A stretch of 44,007 nucleotides of DNA from a virus: positions 1 through 44,007 of the IMG/VR virus record IMGVR_UViG_3300042876_000049. One strand, 5' to 3'. Positions 27,114 through 36,523 of this stretch are shown here, one piece after another. A program made the position numbers and the translations under genes. Positions within the stretch are counted from its first letter, which is position 1, and each line of letters starts with the position of its first letter. The notes beneath the pieces are model-generated. The model saw only the letters and a program-made list of their open reading frames with translations. It was not told where the DNA came from and ran no database searches.

Positions 27114-29435
27114 ATGATTATTAACGTTACCAAAAGAAGCGGTAAAAAAGAGCCACTCAATTTAGAAAAGTGGCAAGCGCAAGTTGCAAAGATTTGCGCA
27201 GGGATTGCAGACGTAAGTCCTTCAATGATTGAGATTCGCAGTAACCCTCATTTCTTTGATGGCATCACTACCTCTGAAATTGACAACATCACCCTACGAG
27301 CTATCGTAGACTTGATTGACGTAGAATCAAACCCAGATGTTGGTCACACTAACTATCAATATGTAGCTGGTAAGCAACGGTTGAGTATGTTACGTAAAGA
27401 CGTTTACGGCGAATACGAGCCTCCCCGCTTGTATGACATCGTAAAGACAAACGTAGAGACTGGTTTGTATACCAGTGAGTTACTTGAATGGTACAGTGAA
27501 GAAGACTGGGACAAGATGGATTCATTCTTGGATCACTCTAAAGATGAACAGTATTCTTATGCCGCCATTGAGCAACTGATTGAAAAATATCTTGTCAAGA
27601 ACCGTTCAACAAAACAAACGTATGAAACACCTCAAGTTCGTTACATGGTTGCGTCAGCAACTATCTTCCACAAAGAAGAACCTAACTCAGCACGTATGCG
27701 CTACATTAAAGAATACTATAATGCGGCCAGCGACGGACTCTTTACTCTGGCAACACCCGTACTTGCCGGTCTGGGTACTCCTACTAAGCAATTTAGCTCT
27801 TGCGTATTGATTCGTAGTGATGACGATTTAGATTCAATCTTTGCATCAGGTGAAATGATGGCAAAGTATGCTAGTAAACGTGCTGGCATTGGCTTAGAGA
27901 TTGGTCGTCTACGTTCATTGGGTTCACCTATTCGTGGTGGAGAGATTCAACACACCGGTATGATTCCATTCTTAAAGAAGTGGTTCGGTGACCTACGTTC
28001 ATGTTCACAAGGGGGCATTCGCAATGCATCTGCTACGGTTTTCTATCCCATATGGCATCTTCAATTCGATGACCTTATTGTTCTCAAAAACAACCAAGGT
28101 ACCGATGAGACAAGAGTACGATTCATGGATTACGGTGTGGTGCTTTCTGCATTCTTTTGGAGACGATTCAAGAATAAAGAAAATATTACCTTCTTTGACC
28201 CTAATGAAGTCCCAGACCTCTATGAAGCCTTCTACTCTAATACAGCGTTGTTCGAAGAACTATATGTTAAGTATGAAAAACGCAAGGACCTCCGCAAGAA
28301 AATAATGAATGCAGAAGATGTGTTCAAAGGTGGCATCTTAAAAGAACGTACAGATACTGGTCGTATCTATCTGGTATTCATAGACAACGTAATGAATCAA
28401 GGTCCGTTTGACCCCGAATACCATACAATCTATCAAAGTAACCTTTGCTGTGAAATTCTTCTCCCTACTAAGTCTTTTAAACGTTTGGATGATCCTGATG
28501 GTCGCATTGCTCTATGTACGTTGGGTAGTATTAACTGGGGAGCTTTCCGCAATCCAGAAGATATGCGTAGGGCTTGCCGTATTCTTCACCGCAGTCTTAA
28601 CAACATTCTTGATTATCAAGACTTTTTGAGCATTCAGAGTAAGCTATCTAACGATGAAATCAGACCAATCGGTATTGGCATCACTAACTTAGCATACTGG
28701 CATGCAAAGCGTAACTTCAAGTATGGTGACAAAGATGCACTGCAAGAAGTTAAGAGTTGGATGGAACATCAAGCATATTACTTGACCGAATCAAGTGTTG
28801 AACTAGCACAAGAGCGTGGACGTTGTGCAAACAGTGACCAAACATACTACGGTAAGGGCATCTTCCCGTGGGAGCGTAGAGCAAATGGCGTTAACGAACT
28901 AGCAGACTTCACTCCAGAACTAAACTGGGAAGGCCTACGTGCATTGATGCGCAGCTATGGCGTCCGTAATGCTACACAAATGGCAGTCGCTCCTGTAGAA
29001 TCTAGTTCTGTAGTAATTAATTCTACTAACGGCATCGAAATGCCAATGAGTTTGATTACAGTCAAAGAATCTAAAGCAGGTTCATTCACTCAAGTGGTAC
29101 CAGAGTATCACAGATTGAAGAACAAGTATCAGTTGATGTGGGAACAAACTGATTGTGAAGCGTACTTGAAGACCAGCGCCGTCATTCAAGCATACGTTGA
29201 CCAATCAATCAGTACTAATACATTCTATAATCCTGCTCACTTTGCAGACAGAAAAGTCCCTACTACATTGATTGCTAAAAACTTGATGCAATCACATATG
29301 TGGGGCATTAAGACATTCTACTATTCGCTAATCAACAAAGCAGGTAGCAAACAACAAGCAGAAGAGGCACCGACTGGACCAATGGAAGTCATTGATTTTG
29401 ATGAACAAGAAGATTGCGAAAGTTGCAAATTATGA
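27114..29435 (+). CDS. nrdA: Ribonucleoside-diphosphate reductase class Ia, alpha subunit
   Basis: The 773-residue protein has an N-terminal ATP-cone (VTKRSGKKEPLNLEKW). The active-site residues are present: Cys230 in KQFSSCVLI, the NLCCE motif with Asn443, Cys445 and Glu447, and Cys468 in ALCTLGSINWG. A C-terminal CESC pair (768, 771) accepts electrons from glutaredoxin or thioredoxin. It makes dNDPs for phage DNA synthesis. RBS GGTGAAG precedes the ATG. The stop overlaps the nrdB start (ATGA). Presence of the ATP-cone suggests dATP feedback is at least structurally possible. Confidence 0.97.
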   Translation: MIINVTKRSGKKEPLNLEKWQAQVAKICAGIADVSPSMIEIRSNPHFFDGITTSEIDNITLRAIVDLIDVESNPDVGHTNYQYVAGKQRLSMLRKDVYGEYEPPRLYDIVKTNVETGLYTSELLEWYSEEDWDKMDSFLDHSKDEQYSYAAIEQLIEKYLVKNRSTKQTYETPQVRYMVASATIFHKEEPNSARMRYIKEYYNAASDGLFTLATPVLAGLGTPTKQFSSCVLIRSDDDLDSIFASGEMMAKYASKRAGIGLEIGRLRSLGSPIRGGEIQHTGMIPFLKKWFGDLRSCSQGGIRNASATVFYPIWHLQFDDLIVLKNNQGTDETRVRFMDYGVVLSAFFWRRFKNKENITFFDPNEVPDLYEAFYSNTALFEELYVKYEKRKDLRKKIMNAEDVFKGGILKERTDTGRIYLVFIDNVMNQGPFDPEYHTIYQSNLCCEILLPTKSFKRLDDPDGRIALCTLGSINWGAFRNPEDMRRACRILHRSLNNILDYQDFLSIQSKLSNDEIRPIGIGITNLAYWHAKRNFKYGDKDALQEVKSWMEHQAYYLTESSVELAQERGRCANSDQTYYGKGIFPWERRANGVNELADFTPELNWEGLRALMRSYGVRNATQMAVAPVESSSVVINSTNGIEMPMSLITVKESKAGSFTQVVPEYHRLKNKYQLMWEQTDCEAYLKTSAVIQAYVDQSISTNTFYNPAHFADRKVPTTLIAKNLMQSHMWGIKTFYYSLINKAGSKQQAEEAPTGPMEVIDFDEQEDCESCKL

Positions 29436-30532
29436 GCAAAGAACAATACAATTTAACCACTAAGACAGACTATTTGAATCGCAAGATGTTTCTGGACCCA
29501 GCAGGTCCGGTAACGATTCAACGATTCGAAGAAGTCAAATATCAAAAGATCGCCAACTTTGAAACCACAGCACGTGGTTTCTTCTGGGTCCCAGAAGAAG
29601 TCTCATTGACCAAAGATGCTAACGACTTCAAAGAGTCAAGCGAAGCAGTTAAGCACATCTTCACTAGCAACCTATTGCGTCAGACTGCATTAGACAGTTT
29701 GCAAGGTCGAGGCCCTGCTCAAGTGTTTACACCAGTAGTTAGTCTTCCTGAACTAGAAGCATTGATGTATAACTGGTCGTTCTTTGAAACAAACATTCAT
29801 AGTCGTTCATACAGTCACATCATTCGTAACGTCTATAACGTTCCTAAAGATGTGTTTAACACAATTCATGATACGCAACCAATTATTAGCATGGCGTCTA
29901 GTGTTGGTATGTACTATGAAACGTTGCATAGAATCAACTGTCGTAAAGAGATCGGTGAAGTTATCACTGAGCATGAACACATCAAAGCAATCTGGATGGC
30001 CTTACATGCATCTTATGCATTGGAAGCGTTTAGATTCATGGTATCATTCGCTACAAGTCTAGCAATGGTAGAGAACAAAATCTTTATCGGTAACGGTAAC
30101 ATCATTAGTTTGATTCTACAAGACGAACTATTGCACAAGGGATGGACTGCATTCTTAATCAATCAAGTCATCAAAGATGATCCCCGTTTCTTAGCTGTCA
30201 AGGCTGAGTGTGAACAAGAAGTCTATCAATTGTACATGGATGTTATCCGTGAAGAAAAAGAATGGGCAGACTATTTGTTTAACAAAGGTCCAGTCATTGG
30301 CTTGAATGCTACTGTACTCAAAGACTTTGTTGACTACACCGCTAAAGATGCGTTGCATCAAATTGGTATCAAGTATCTAGCAAGTGCTCCTAAGAGTACA
30401 CCTATCCCGTGGTTCAACAAGCACTCTGACACTAGCAAGAAGCAAACTGCACTACAAGAAAACGAATCAACAAACTATGTCATCGGGGTCATGTCTGATG
30501 TACTAGATTATAATTCTTTACCAAACATTTAA
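29432..30532 (+). CDS. nrdB: Ribonucleoside-diphosphate reductase class Ia, beta subunit
   Basis: The 366-residue protein provides the diiron-tyrosyl radical. Iron ligands and radical tyrosine are visible: Asp62 in SLTKDANDF, Glu119 and His123 with Tyr127 in FFETNIHSRSYSHI, Glu in YALEAFRFM, and Glu/His in LQDELLHKGW. ATG 29432 is used because it gives the standard 4-bp overlap with nrdA and the usual N-terminus; the open frame extends 18 bases upstream without support. Glutaredoxin follows 11 bases later. Confidence 0.97.
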   Translation: MSKEQYNLTTKTDYLNRKMFLDPAGPVTIQRFEEVKYQKIANFETTARGFFWVPEEVSLTKDANDFKESSEAVKHIFTSNLLRQTALDSLQGRGPAQVFTPVVSLPELEALMYNWSFFETNIHSRSYSHIIRNVYNVPKDVFNTIHDTQPIISMASSVGMYYETLHRINCRKEIGEVITEHEHIKAIWMALHASYALEAFRFMVSFATSLAMVENKIFIGNGNIISLILQDELLHKGWTAFLINQVIKDDPRFLAVKAECEQEVYQLYMDVIREEKEWADYLFNKGPVIGLNATVLKDFVDYTAKDALHQIGIKYLASAPKSTPIPWFNKHSDTSKKQTALQENESTNYVIGVMSDVLDYNSLPNI

Positions 30533-30543
30533 AAGGAAATAAA

Positions 30544-30774
30544 ATGAAAGCAATCGTATGGAGTAAGTATCATTGTCCCTATTGTGACCAAGCTAAAGCA
30601 CTTTTAACTCAAAAAGGAATCGCTTTTGAAGAACGTAAAATTGGTGACGGGTACACTAAAGAAGAATTGTTAGAAGCGATCCCAAACGCACGAACAGTTC
30701 CACAGATCATCTTAGATGGTCAACTAATCGGTGGATTCACTGAACTTAAACAAAAACTAACAGAAAGCAACTAA
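30544..30774 (+). CDS. Glutaredoxin
   Basis: The 76-residue protein has the thioredoxin fold of glutaredoxin: CPYC near the start (SKYHCPYCDQAKALL), the cis-Pro turn ARTVPQIILDG, and GGFTEL. It most likely reduces the neighbouring ribonucleotide reductase. AAGGAA lies ahead of the ATG. Its stop shares one base with the next ATG (TAATG), so downstream translation is probably coupled. Confidence 0.93.
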   Translation: MKAIVWSKYHCPYCDQAKALLTQKGIAFEERKIGDGYTKEELLEAIPNARTVPQIILDGQLIGGFTELKQKLTESN

Positions 30775-31079
30775 TGCAAATCGCACTAAATTCAAACGAA
30801 GTATACACATTCAAATTAAACTCAGGTGAAGAACTAATCGCTAAAGTAACTCAATCAGGTGGTGATTGGATTCAGATCGAAGAACCAGTTTCTATTGCAC
30901 CTACACAGCAAGGTCCTACACTAATCCCTAGTGTCTTTACCGCAGATCCGAAGGAAGAATTCAAGCTAAATACTAATAGTATTGCAATTGTTGCAATTAC
31001 AGACGATAGTTTGAAGATGAAATATCTTGAAGCTACTACTGGTATCAAAGTACCAGATAAGAAACTAATCTTAGGATAA
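30774..31079 (+). CDS. LSm/Hfq-like small barrel protein (tentative)
   Basis: A 101-residue protein: FKLNSGEELIAKVTQSGGD then WIQIEEPVSIAPTQQG, LIPSVFTADPKEEF and KLNTNSIAIVAITDDSLK. The strand pattern with a loop after 'LNSGEELIAKV' looks like an Sm-type five-strand barrel, and similar proteins occur in T4-type marine phages. RNA binding is an inference. It is translationally coupled to glutaredoxin and lies one base ahead of the PAAR gene. Confidence 0.55.
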   Translation: MQIALNSNEVYTFKLNSGEELIAKVTQSGGDWIQIEEPVSIAPTQQGPTLIPSVFTADPKEEFKLNTNSIAIVAITDDSLKMKYLEATTGIKVPDKKLILG

Positions 31080-31080
31080 T

Positions 31081-31374
31081 ATGGCAGGTATAAGCAGACA
31101 GGGTGATGCAAATCAAGAAGGTGGCAAAATTATTCGGGGCGCAGGCACCGTGTTTGCTAACGGTAAACCTGTCGGCTTACATACTAGTCAAATAACTGCA
31201 CATGCGCCGTGGCCACGTAGAAAATACAACCCCCATCCACCGCATGCTGCTGCAACAACAACTAGCGCAAGTGATAGTGTTTTCGCTGAAGGTAGTCAAG
31301 TTCTTAAAATAGGATCAGGAAACAGTTGCGGTCATAGTATCGTTGAAGGTAGTTCTGACGTTAACGTTCCATGA
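31081..31374 (+). CDS. PAAR-repeat tail-spike tip protein
   Basis: The 97-residue protein has the PAAR layout: N-terminal SRQGDANQEGGKIIRGAGTV, FANGKPVGLHTSQITAH, and C-terminal VFAEGSQVLKIGSGNSCGH. His and Cys residues could bind the metal at the tip. PAAR proteins cap the central spike of contractile tails (T4 gp5.4). It overlaps the following virion gene by four bases. Confidence 0.85.
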   Translation: MAGISRQGDANQEGGKIIRGAGTVFANGKPVGLHTSQITAHAPWPRRKYNPHPPHAAATTTSASDSVFAEGSQVLKIGSGNSCGHSIVEGSSDVNVP

Positions 31375-33746
31375 GTACAGGTAAACAAACTCCAATGGGC
31401 ATTGATGCCCTTACTGCGCTGTTACAGAATACTGGGTTGACAATCAATCCGGGTGTTACTACATATGTAGGTACCAGTCATATAACTAGCTCATATACTC
31501 CGGGTACAATAGTTACCTCGACTGCATTGAACTATCTTGTACAAGCTATTCAAAATGCATACCCAAGACTAGCTACTTTAGAAATCACATCAACTACGTA
31601 TAACAATCTTATTTCTATTGGGTCTACTACTATTCCAGCATTAGGAGATAGTAAACCATCTACATACACCTTCACTGGTTACGTAAATGATGGAGATCCT
31701 GACCGAGACGAACCTACTCCCGGTGTTTCGTGGTTGCCATATGATTCTACTAATCCAGTAACACAAGCTGGGTTCATTCGTTTGTTTGCACTACAGGCGT
31801 GGAACGAATTTAATTGGAATGGTCCTAGTGCTGCATCATCGGTAGTGTATAAAGATTTCTTGTCTTCTTTTAGTAATTGCGAAAGTGTAGCTAGTTACTA
31901 TAACAAGTCTATCAACATAATGAACAATGCCTCTACGTTCTTGGAAGGAACGTATAGCAATATGGATGATTTGATTACTGCTGACATTGCGGGAGTAAAT
32001 CTTGCAATGCGAACATTTGGACAAGATTTGATTGCATTAGGTAAAGTAATTGATTTAGGTAACCTAGAATCATTTGGATTGCCGTCAGTGTTGCTGCGAA
32101 CTATTAAAAAATATAACGCTATAACTCAATCATTGAGTTTGGCATTATTGGCTAGTGAACTACAAGTAAGTGAGATCGAAAAGATCATAGCAGGTTCAGT
32201 TCCTTCTAAGTTACAAGAGCAAAAAATCTACAGCGCATTCTTGTTAATAGTGGGTGTTGATTTGGTTGATGTGCTTATTCCTTTGAATTGTAAAACTGAG
32301 GGTTTGAATAGTCTTGCTGACTTATTAAACCCAATGAAACTGTTCCCTAGTAGTTATATGTCATTGACTGTACCAGTATACAATCTATCACCCGGTCCGA
32401 CTAATAGCAAAACTTACTATCCAATATACAACGGTAGTGGTGTTAATACTACTCTTAACTCTGATGCTATCGGACAATACTTTGGATTGTATCTTGAAGG
32501 TATTCTTCCTACTGATGTTGCGATTGCGTGTGGTGCATTTGGCGTTGCAATGCGTCAGATTAAAAAGATTAAAGGCGCCCCGATCGAAAAGTTTGCACAA
32601 GTTGTTGCTAATTTAGAAACTACTAAAAACTTGAATCTAGTGGGTGGTACAGATATCCCAGTTGATGCTACAGCCGCATCGGCAGCCGCAGCCTCTCTTG
32701 GCCAAGGTAGTGGACCTAACGGCACATATACAATGAGTGATTTCTTTGGATGCATGTCTGGTCTTCCGTATGCTTGGAAAGATATCCAAAATTTGATATT
32801 ACAATTACAAACATCAGGGTTAGTAACAACATACACTAACTTGTATAATACTATTGCTGCAGGCCCCGCATCATCTGATCCGGGTGATATCACTGCGTAC
32901 AATAGCGCAATTCAAACATTAATCAATACAGCTAACTCGCAAATAACTGCGATCAATAATGCTAATCCGATTGCAGCCAATGCATTGAATACTTTGTACA
33001 ATAATATTGGTACTCAGTTGACGATTGAGCAGACTGCACGAAACAATGCATTAACTCCTGTTCCCTATCCAGGAAGAGATCCTAATCTAAGTCAATACCC
33101 AGGTACAATTTATAGCTTTATTGATACTGTGCCCATCTACGCAGAAGATACCTTACCGCATATGACGGCTCAAACTATTGAGGCAATCGCAGATTGGAGT
33201 ACCCTTGGTGGTCAGAGTCTTGTGGGCATGATGAGAGAATCACGAAACAAAACAAGACTTGCTTCTATTGGCATTCCGTTAGACGACACTGTATCAGAAG
33301 AACCTTCAGAAGCAACTACCAATGCATTGATTGCAAATGGTACCGCACCTACTAATAGAAGCGGTATTACTACTAGTGCAGGAATAACATATACTATTCC
33401 TAGCATACCAAATATTGATTCACCACCTGAACCTTCTGGCTTCTATGATGGTGTATACAAAGTTAGCTCAGTACGAGCTAACACAACTAGCTTAGGTCAA
33501 TTGTTAGATAACGTTGTCCCAGCTATTCCGCAAGTCGGTCCCGTCGTAGTTTTGGGTTCCGGCACTACTTTAGACACAGGACAAGCCGTAGAGCCTGGCA
33601 GTTTTGCTGGGTCACCTTATCGCGACCTAGTACCGCCTAATTTAGATACAGTGTATACGTCTAAAGTATTATCCCCCGCAGTGTTATCTGTTCCGGAAGC
33701 AATTGACCAAGTGATTACTTGCAATTGTGACTGCTGGGTGAACTGA
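31371..33746 (+). CDS. Large virion/baseplate-type structural protein, function unknown
   Basis: A 791-residue Ser/Thr/Ala/Asn-rich protein with alternating strand-rich and helical parts. The N-terminal half holds FTGYVNDGDPDRDEPTPGVS; the middle has long helices (AFLLIVGVDLVDVLIPL); the end carries an unusual cysteine cluster (ITCNCDCWVN). Coupling to the PAAR gene by an ATGA overlap points to a tail or baseplate component. I do not recognise a domain. Confidence 0.65.
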   Translation: MSTGKQTPMGIDALTALLQNTGLTINPGVTTYVGTSHITSSYTPGTIVTSTALNYLVQAIQNAYPRLATLEITSTTYNNLISIGSTTIPALGDSKPSTYTFTGYVNDGDPDRDEPTPGVSWLPYDSTNPVTQAGFIRLFALQAWNEFNWNGPSAASSVVYKDFLSSFSNCESVASYYNKSINIMNNASTFLEGTYSNMDDLITADIAGVNLAMRTFGQDLIALGKVIDLGNLESFGLPSVLLRTIKKYNAITQSLSLALLASELQVSEIEKIIAGSVPSKLQEQKIYSAFLLIVGVDLVDVLIPLNCKTEGLNSLADLLNPMKLFPSSYMSLTVPVYNLSPGPTNSKTYYPIYNGSGVNTTLNSDAIGQYFGLYLEGILPTDVAIACGAFGVAMRQIKKIKGAPIEKFAQVVANLETTKNLNLVGGTDIPVDATAASAAAASLGQGSGPNGTYTMSDFFGCMSGLPYAWKDIQNLILQLQTSGLVTTYTNLYNTIAAGPASSDPGDITAYNSAIQTLINTANSQITAINNANPIAANALNTLYNNIGTQLTIEQTARNNALTPVPYPGRDPNLSQYPGTIYSFIDTVPIYAEDTLPHMTAQTIEAIADWSTLGGQSLVGMMRESRNKTRLASIGIPLDDTVSEEPSEATTNALIANGTAPTNRSGITTSAGITYTIPSIPNIDSPPEPSGFYDGVYKVSSVRANTTSLGQLLDNVVPAIPQVGPVVVLGSGTTLDTGQAVEPGSFAGSPYRDLVPPNLDTVYTSKVLSPAVLSVPEAIDQVITCNCDCWVN

Positions 33747-33764
33747 TACCAAAACATTTGGTAT
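33746..33764 (+). other. Hairpin at the end of the 791-residue virion gene
   Basis: ATACCAAA 33746-33753 pairs with TTTGGTAT 33757-33764 around ACA. It begins at the last base of the stop codon. No clear T-tract follows, so it may be an mRNA-end structure or a weak terminator. Confidence 0.5.
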
Positions 33765-33805
33765 TAAAACCATTCTGTGATACACTCACAGTGAAAGGAA
33801 AACTT

Positions 33806-34333
33806 ATGAGTTTAGTTAACCTACCTAAGATATTCTTAGGCATGTTGATTCTAATGTTTGGGCTTACTATCGCCCCGTCATCTAACATGGAATCTATTAA
33901 TTTTATCAAGCCAGTGCAAGTCAACGTTGACATGAAGCAACTAAAATGCATGGCAAACAATATTTACTTTGAGGCAGGCCACGAAGGTTTGCTTGGTATG
34001 GCTGCGGTTGCACGAGTGGTCATGAATCGAGTATCACATGGCTTTAGTAGCACGCCATGCGGAGTAATCAACCAATCAACGATATCTAACGACAAGAAGA
34101 TGTGTCAATTTAGTTGGGTATGTGAGGGTAAGTCAACTCCTACGGTACGAAACCACAGATATCGTCAAGCTGAACAAGTTGCATATGACGTTTTGGTCAA
34201 CAACAGATACACTGATGTTTTACCCAAGACTGCATTGTTCTTCCACAATACGACTATAGATCCACTATGGCCATATAAGAAAGTTGCACAGATTGGCAAT
34301 CATATCTTCTACTCTAAATCTAAGCGGATTTAA
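33806..34333 (+). CDS. Cell-wall hydrolase, SleB (Hydrolase_2) family
   Basis: The 175-residue protein has an N-terminal hydrophobic segment (LPKIFLGMLILMFGLTIAP), so it is probably exported or membrane-anchored. The catalytic domain then shows NNIYFEAGHEGLLGMAAVAR and VVMNRVSHG, followed by CQFSWVCEGK and ALFFHNTTIDPLW: the SleB/CwlJ lytic-enzyme pattern with the catalytic Glu in YFEAG. ATG 33806 has a GAAAGG site; upstream TTG 33758 lies in a hairpin and is rejected. The role is probably lysis or entry; a signal-arrest-release endolysin is one possibility. Confidence 0.85.
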   Translation: MSLVNLPKIFLGMLILMFGLTIAPSSNMESINFIKPVQVNVDMKQLKCMANNIYFEAGHEGLLGMAAVARVVMNRVSHGFSSTPCGVINQSTISNDKKMCQFSWVCEGKSTPTVRNHRYRQAEQVAYDVLVNNRYTDVLPKTALFFHNTTIDPLWPYKKVAQIGNHIFYSKSKRI

Positions 34334-34352
34334 TTCTCTTAGTGTTAGTGAC

Positions 34353-34360
34353 GTTAAATA
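34353..34360 (+). promoter_or_regulatory. Weak late-promoter-like GTTAAATA ahead of metK
   Basis: GTTAAATA lies 19 bases before the metK ATG, which also has an AGAGGAAAA site. It matches the late motif less well than others. Confidence 0.3.
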
Positions 34361-34379
34361 TCAGTCATAGAGGAAAACA

Positions 34380-35480
34380 ATGAGTTATTTATTTACAAGT
34401 GAGTCAGTGTCCGAAGGACATCCAGACAAAGTAGCTGATGCAATCAGTGACGCCATTCTCGATTTAGTAATGGCAAAAGAAGACAAGTCACTACGCTGTG
34501 CATGTGAAACGTTGGTAACAACTAATATGGTAACAGTTGCAGGAGAATACAAAGGTATCTTGCACAAAGAGGAAGTAGAATCTACTATCCGTAAGACTAT
34601 TAAAAATATAGGTTACGAGCAACAAGGGTTCGACTGGCGCACAGTAAAGATTTACAATGAGTTACATGGTCAGAGTGCAGACATTGCATTAGGTACCGAC
34701 GACTTTGGTGCAGGAGATCAGGGCTTGATGTTTGGTTACGCATGTAATGAAACTCAAAACTATATGCCATCAGCGATCTATTGGTCACATCGTATCGTTG
34801 AAGAACTAACACGCCTACGTAAGAATGGTACAATGACTTGCTTGGGCCCTGATGCTAAGAGCCAAGTAACATTTGAATATAATGACGATGGTACACCTAA
34901 GCGTATTGCTAAAGTTGTTTGTTCGACTCAGCACACTGATGACATTGATATCAACTCATTGCGTTTGGCAGTCAAAGAAGTGATTCGTGCTATCTTACCC
35001 AGAGAGTACTTAGATCATGACACTGAATATTTTATTAACCCTACTGGACGGTTTGTTATTGGTGGTCCTGATGGTGATACTGGTCTTACTGGTCGTAAAA
35101 TCATCGTTGATACTTATGGTGGCTATAGTCCTCACGGCGGGGGAGCCTTCAGTGGCAAAGACCCTACTAAGGTTGATAGAAGTGCTGCCTATATGATGCG
35201 CTACATTGCTAAGAACATCGTAGCAAGTGGTAAGGCAGATTGGGCAACATGTCAAGTTAGCTATGCAATTGGATTGAAAGACCCTATGAGTTTCTACATT
35301 GAAACTGCTGATGCCAAACAAGGTCGTGATTTGACTAAGTGGGTACAAGACAATGTTGACTTGACACCTAAAGGAATCATCGAGCGTTTTGACTTGTTCA
35401 GACCAATCTATAGTAAAACAACCAACTATGGACACTTCGGCAAAGCTGGTTTGCCCTGGGAAAAAATTGACTTGTTCTAA
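34380..35480 (+). CDS. metK: S-adenosylmethionine synthetase
   Basis: The 366-residue protein has the signature blocks: SEGHPDKVADAISDAILD (His14 in the ATP site), GAGDQGLMFGYACNET, FVIGGPDGDTGLTGRKI and GGGAFSGKDPTKVDRSAAY. It makes SAM from methionine and ATP. Length is near the bacterial norm (about 384). Phages more often carry SAM-destroying lyases, so a complete synthetase is notable. It shares one base with the next gene (TAATG). A methyltransferase-like gene lies 2.5 kb downstream. Confidence 0.96.
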   Translation: MSYLFTSESVSEGHPDKVADAISDAILDLVMAKEDKSLRCACETLVTTNMVTVAGEYKGILHKEEVESTIRKTIKNIGYEQQGFDWRTVKIYNELHGQSADIALGTDDFGAGDQGLMFGYACNETQNYMPSAIYWSHRIVEELTRLRKNGTMTCLGPDAKSQVTFEYNDDGTPKRIAKVVCSTQHTDDIDINSLRLAVKEVIRAILPREYLDHDTEYFINPTGRFVIGGPDGDTGLTGRKIIVDTYGGYSPHGGGAFSGKDPTKVDRSAAYMMRYIAKNIVASGKADWATCQVSYAIGLKDPMSFYIETADAKQGRDLTKWVQDNVDLTPKGIIERFDLFRPIYSKTTNYGHFGKAGLPWEKIDLF

Positions 35481-35959
35481 TGTCTGACGACAAACTAAAT
35501 TCAGCGAACGGTAGAAGTAGCTACGACTCAACTTCTAGTGGTTCGCTGATCCACTTCTTCAATCGCAATGTAACACCATATGCGACCGAAAGTTCTGGGC
35601 CCAAGTTTGACCTAGTGCCCGTTGAAAAGCATAAGGATATTATGCTTAACGTTGCGAGGTTGCACGCCAAGCAAGAGTATGATAGAATCATGGAACTAGT
35701 TAACGTTTTGCAGAAGCAAGCTGAACAGATTAAGCACAGACTCGATTTGACTGATATGGTTCATGCTGCCAAGTACGACTTTCAGTTATCAAACGGTAAC
35801 ATATACTGGTTATTGTATGACCATAGAAAACAGTTTACTAGACTCAGTATCAGTGGCCCCAATGATTGGTCGAGCAGTGCGCCCGAAGAATACGAATATC
35901 TAGCAAGAGTTAAATGGTTAGGCGATCACACTTGGATAGAGGTAGAAGATGATAAGTAA
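35480..35959 (+). CDS. DUF2452-like protein
   Basis: The 159-residue protein has the look of DUF2452: N-terminal DDKLNSANGRSSYDSTSSGS, a helix LHAKQEYDRIMELVNVLQKQ, then MVHAAKYDFQLSNGNIYWL, FTRLSISGPNDW and KWLGDHTWIEV. No activity is known to me. It overlaps both neighbours, so it belongs to the metK transcription unit. Confidence 0.65.
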   Translation: MSDDKLNSANGRSSYDSTSSGSLIHFFNRNVTPYATESSGPKFDLVPVEKHKDIMLNVARLHAKQEYDRIMELVNVLQKQAEQIKHRLDLTDMVHAAKYDFQLSNGNIYWLLYDHRKQFTRLSISGPNDWSSSAPEEYEYLARVKWLGDHTWIEVEDDK

Positions 35960-36509
35960 AAGTCCAGATAGAGGAATGTTTCAAATACAAGGACAATTGA
36001 AACAGGTCGAAGAAGGTAACAAGACACCTGAGCAAGCTCAAGAAATGATTGACTTTTACCGCACTTGGCAACAGACCCGAGAAGAACTGGAAGCAACTGT
36101 TGAATGGCAAACAGATAACATGGAGTACGATTTGCGAAGTACTCAATGGATCATCGACAAAGTAAAAAGTGACGATGTGTATGCCCAGCACCTATATGCT
36201 GCCATGTGTAATAATGAATTTACTAAGAATGATGTTATGCCCATCCTTACTGAAAAACGTTGGAGTTGTAGTTGGCGCAGTGCAGGCGGCATCATCGCTA
36301 ACATGCAAGAGAAAGGTGACTACATTGATTGGTATTGCAGTGGCATCAGATACGTTGAAGATGAGGTAGAAGAATTTGACCTTACCGTCGAGCAGAAAGA
36401 ACATCGATTAAAGGTAAACTCCTACGTCAGTGAAAGCGTAGTTACTGACGAGATTCGTAGTGATTTATTAAAATTAGGCTGGTTAGTAGCCCACGAAATA
36501 AATAGCTAA
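35949..36509 (+). CDS. Conserved-looking phage protein of unknown function
   Basis: A 186-residue protein: a charged helical first half (NKTPEQAQEMIDFYRTWQQT) and a cysteine/tryptophan-rich second half (LYAAMCNNEFTKND, KRWSCSWRSAGGIIANMQEK and YIDWYCSG). The second block is reminiscent of hypothetical proteins of other T4-type phages. It starts inside the end of the DUF2452-like gene. Confidence 0.65.
   Translation: MISKSPDRGMFQIQGQLKQVEEGNKTPEQAQEMIDFYRTWQQTREELEATVEWQTDNMEYDLRSTQWIIDKVKSDDVYAQHLYAAMCNNEFTKNDVMPILTEKRWSCSWRSAGGIIANMQEKGDYIDWYCSGIRYVEDEVEEFDLTVEQKEHRLKVNSYVSESVVTDEIRSDLLKLGWLVAHEINS
36497..36504 (+). promoter_or_regulatory. Late-promoter-like AATAAATA
   Basis: AATAAATA overlaps the end of the preceding gene and lies 19 bases before the ATG at 36524, with AAAGGAG in between. 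Confidence 0.5.
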
Positions 36510-36523
36510 AGGAGATACTGTCA

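Noticed and set aside
33775-33791. TGTGA...TCACA palindrome resembling a CRP site
   Set aside because: The spacer is five, not six bases, and there is no promoter context; probably a small hairpin.
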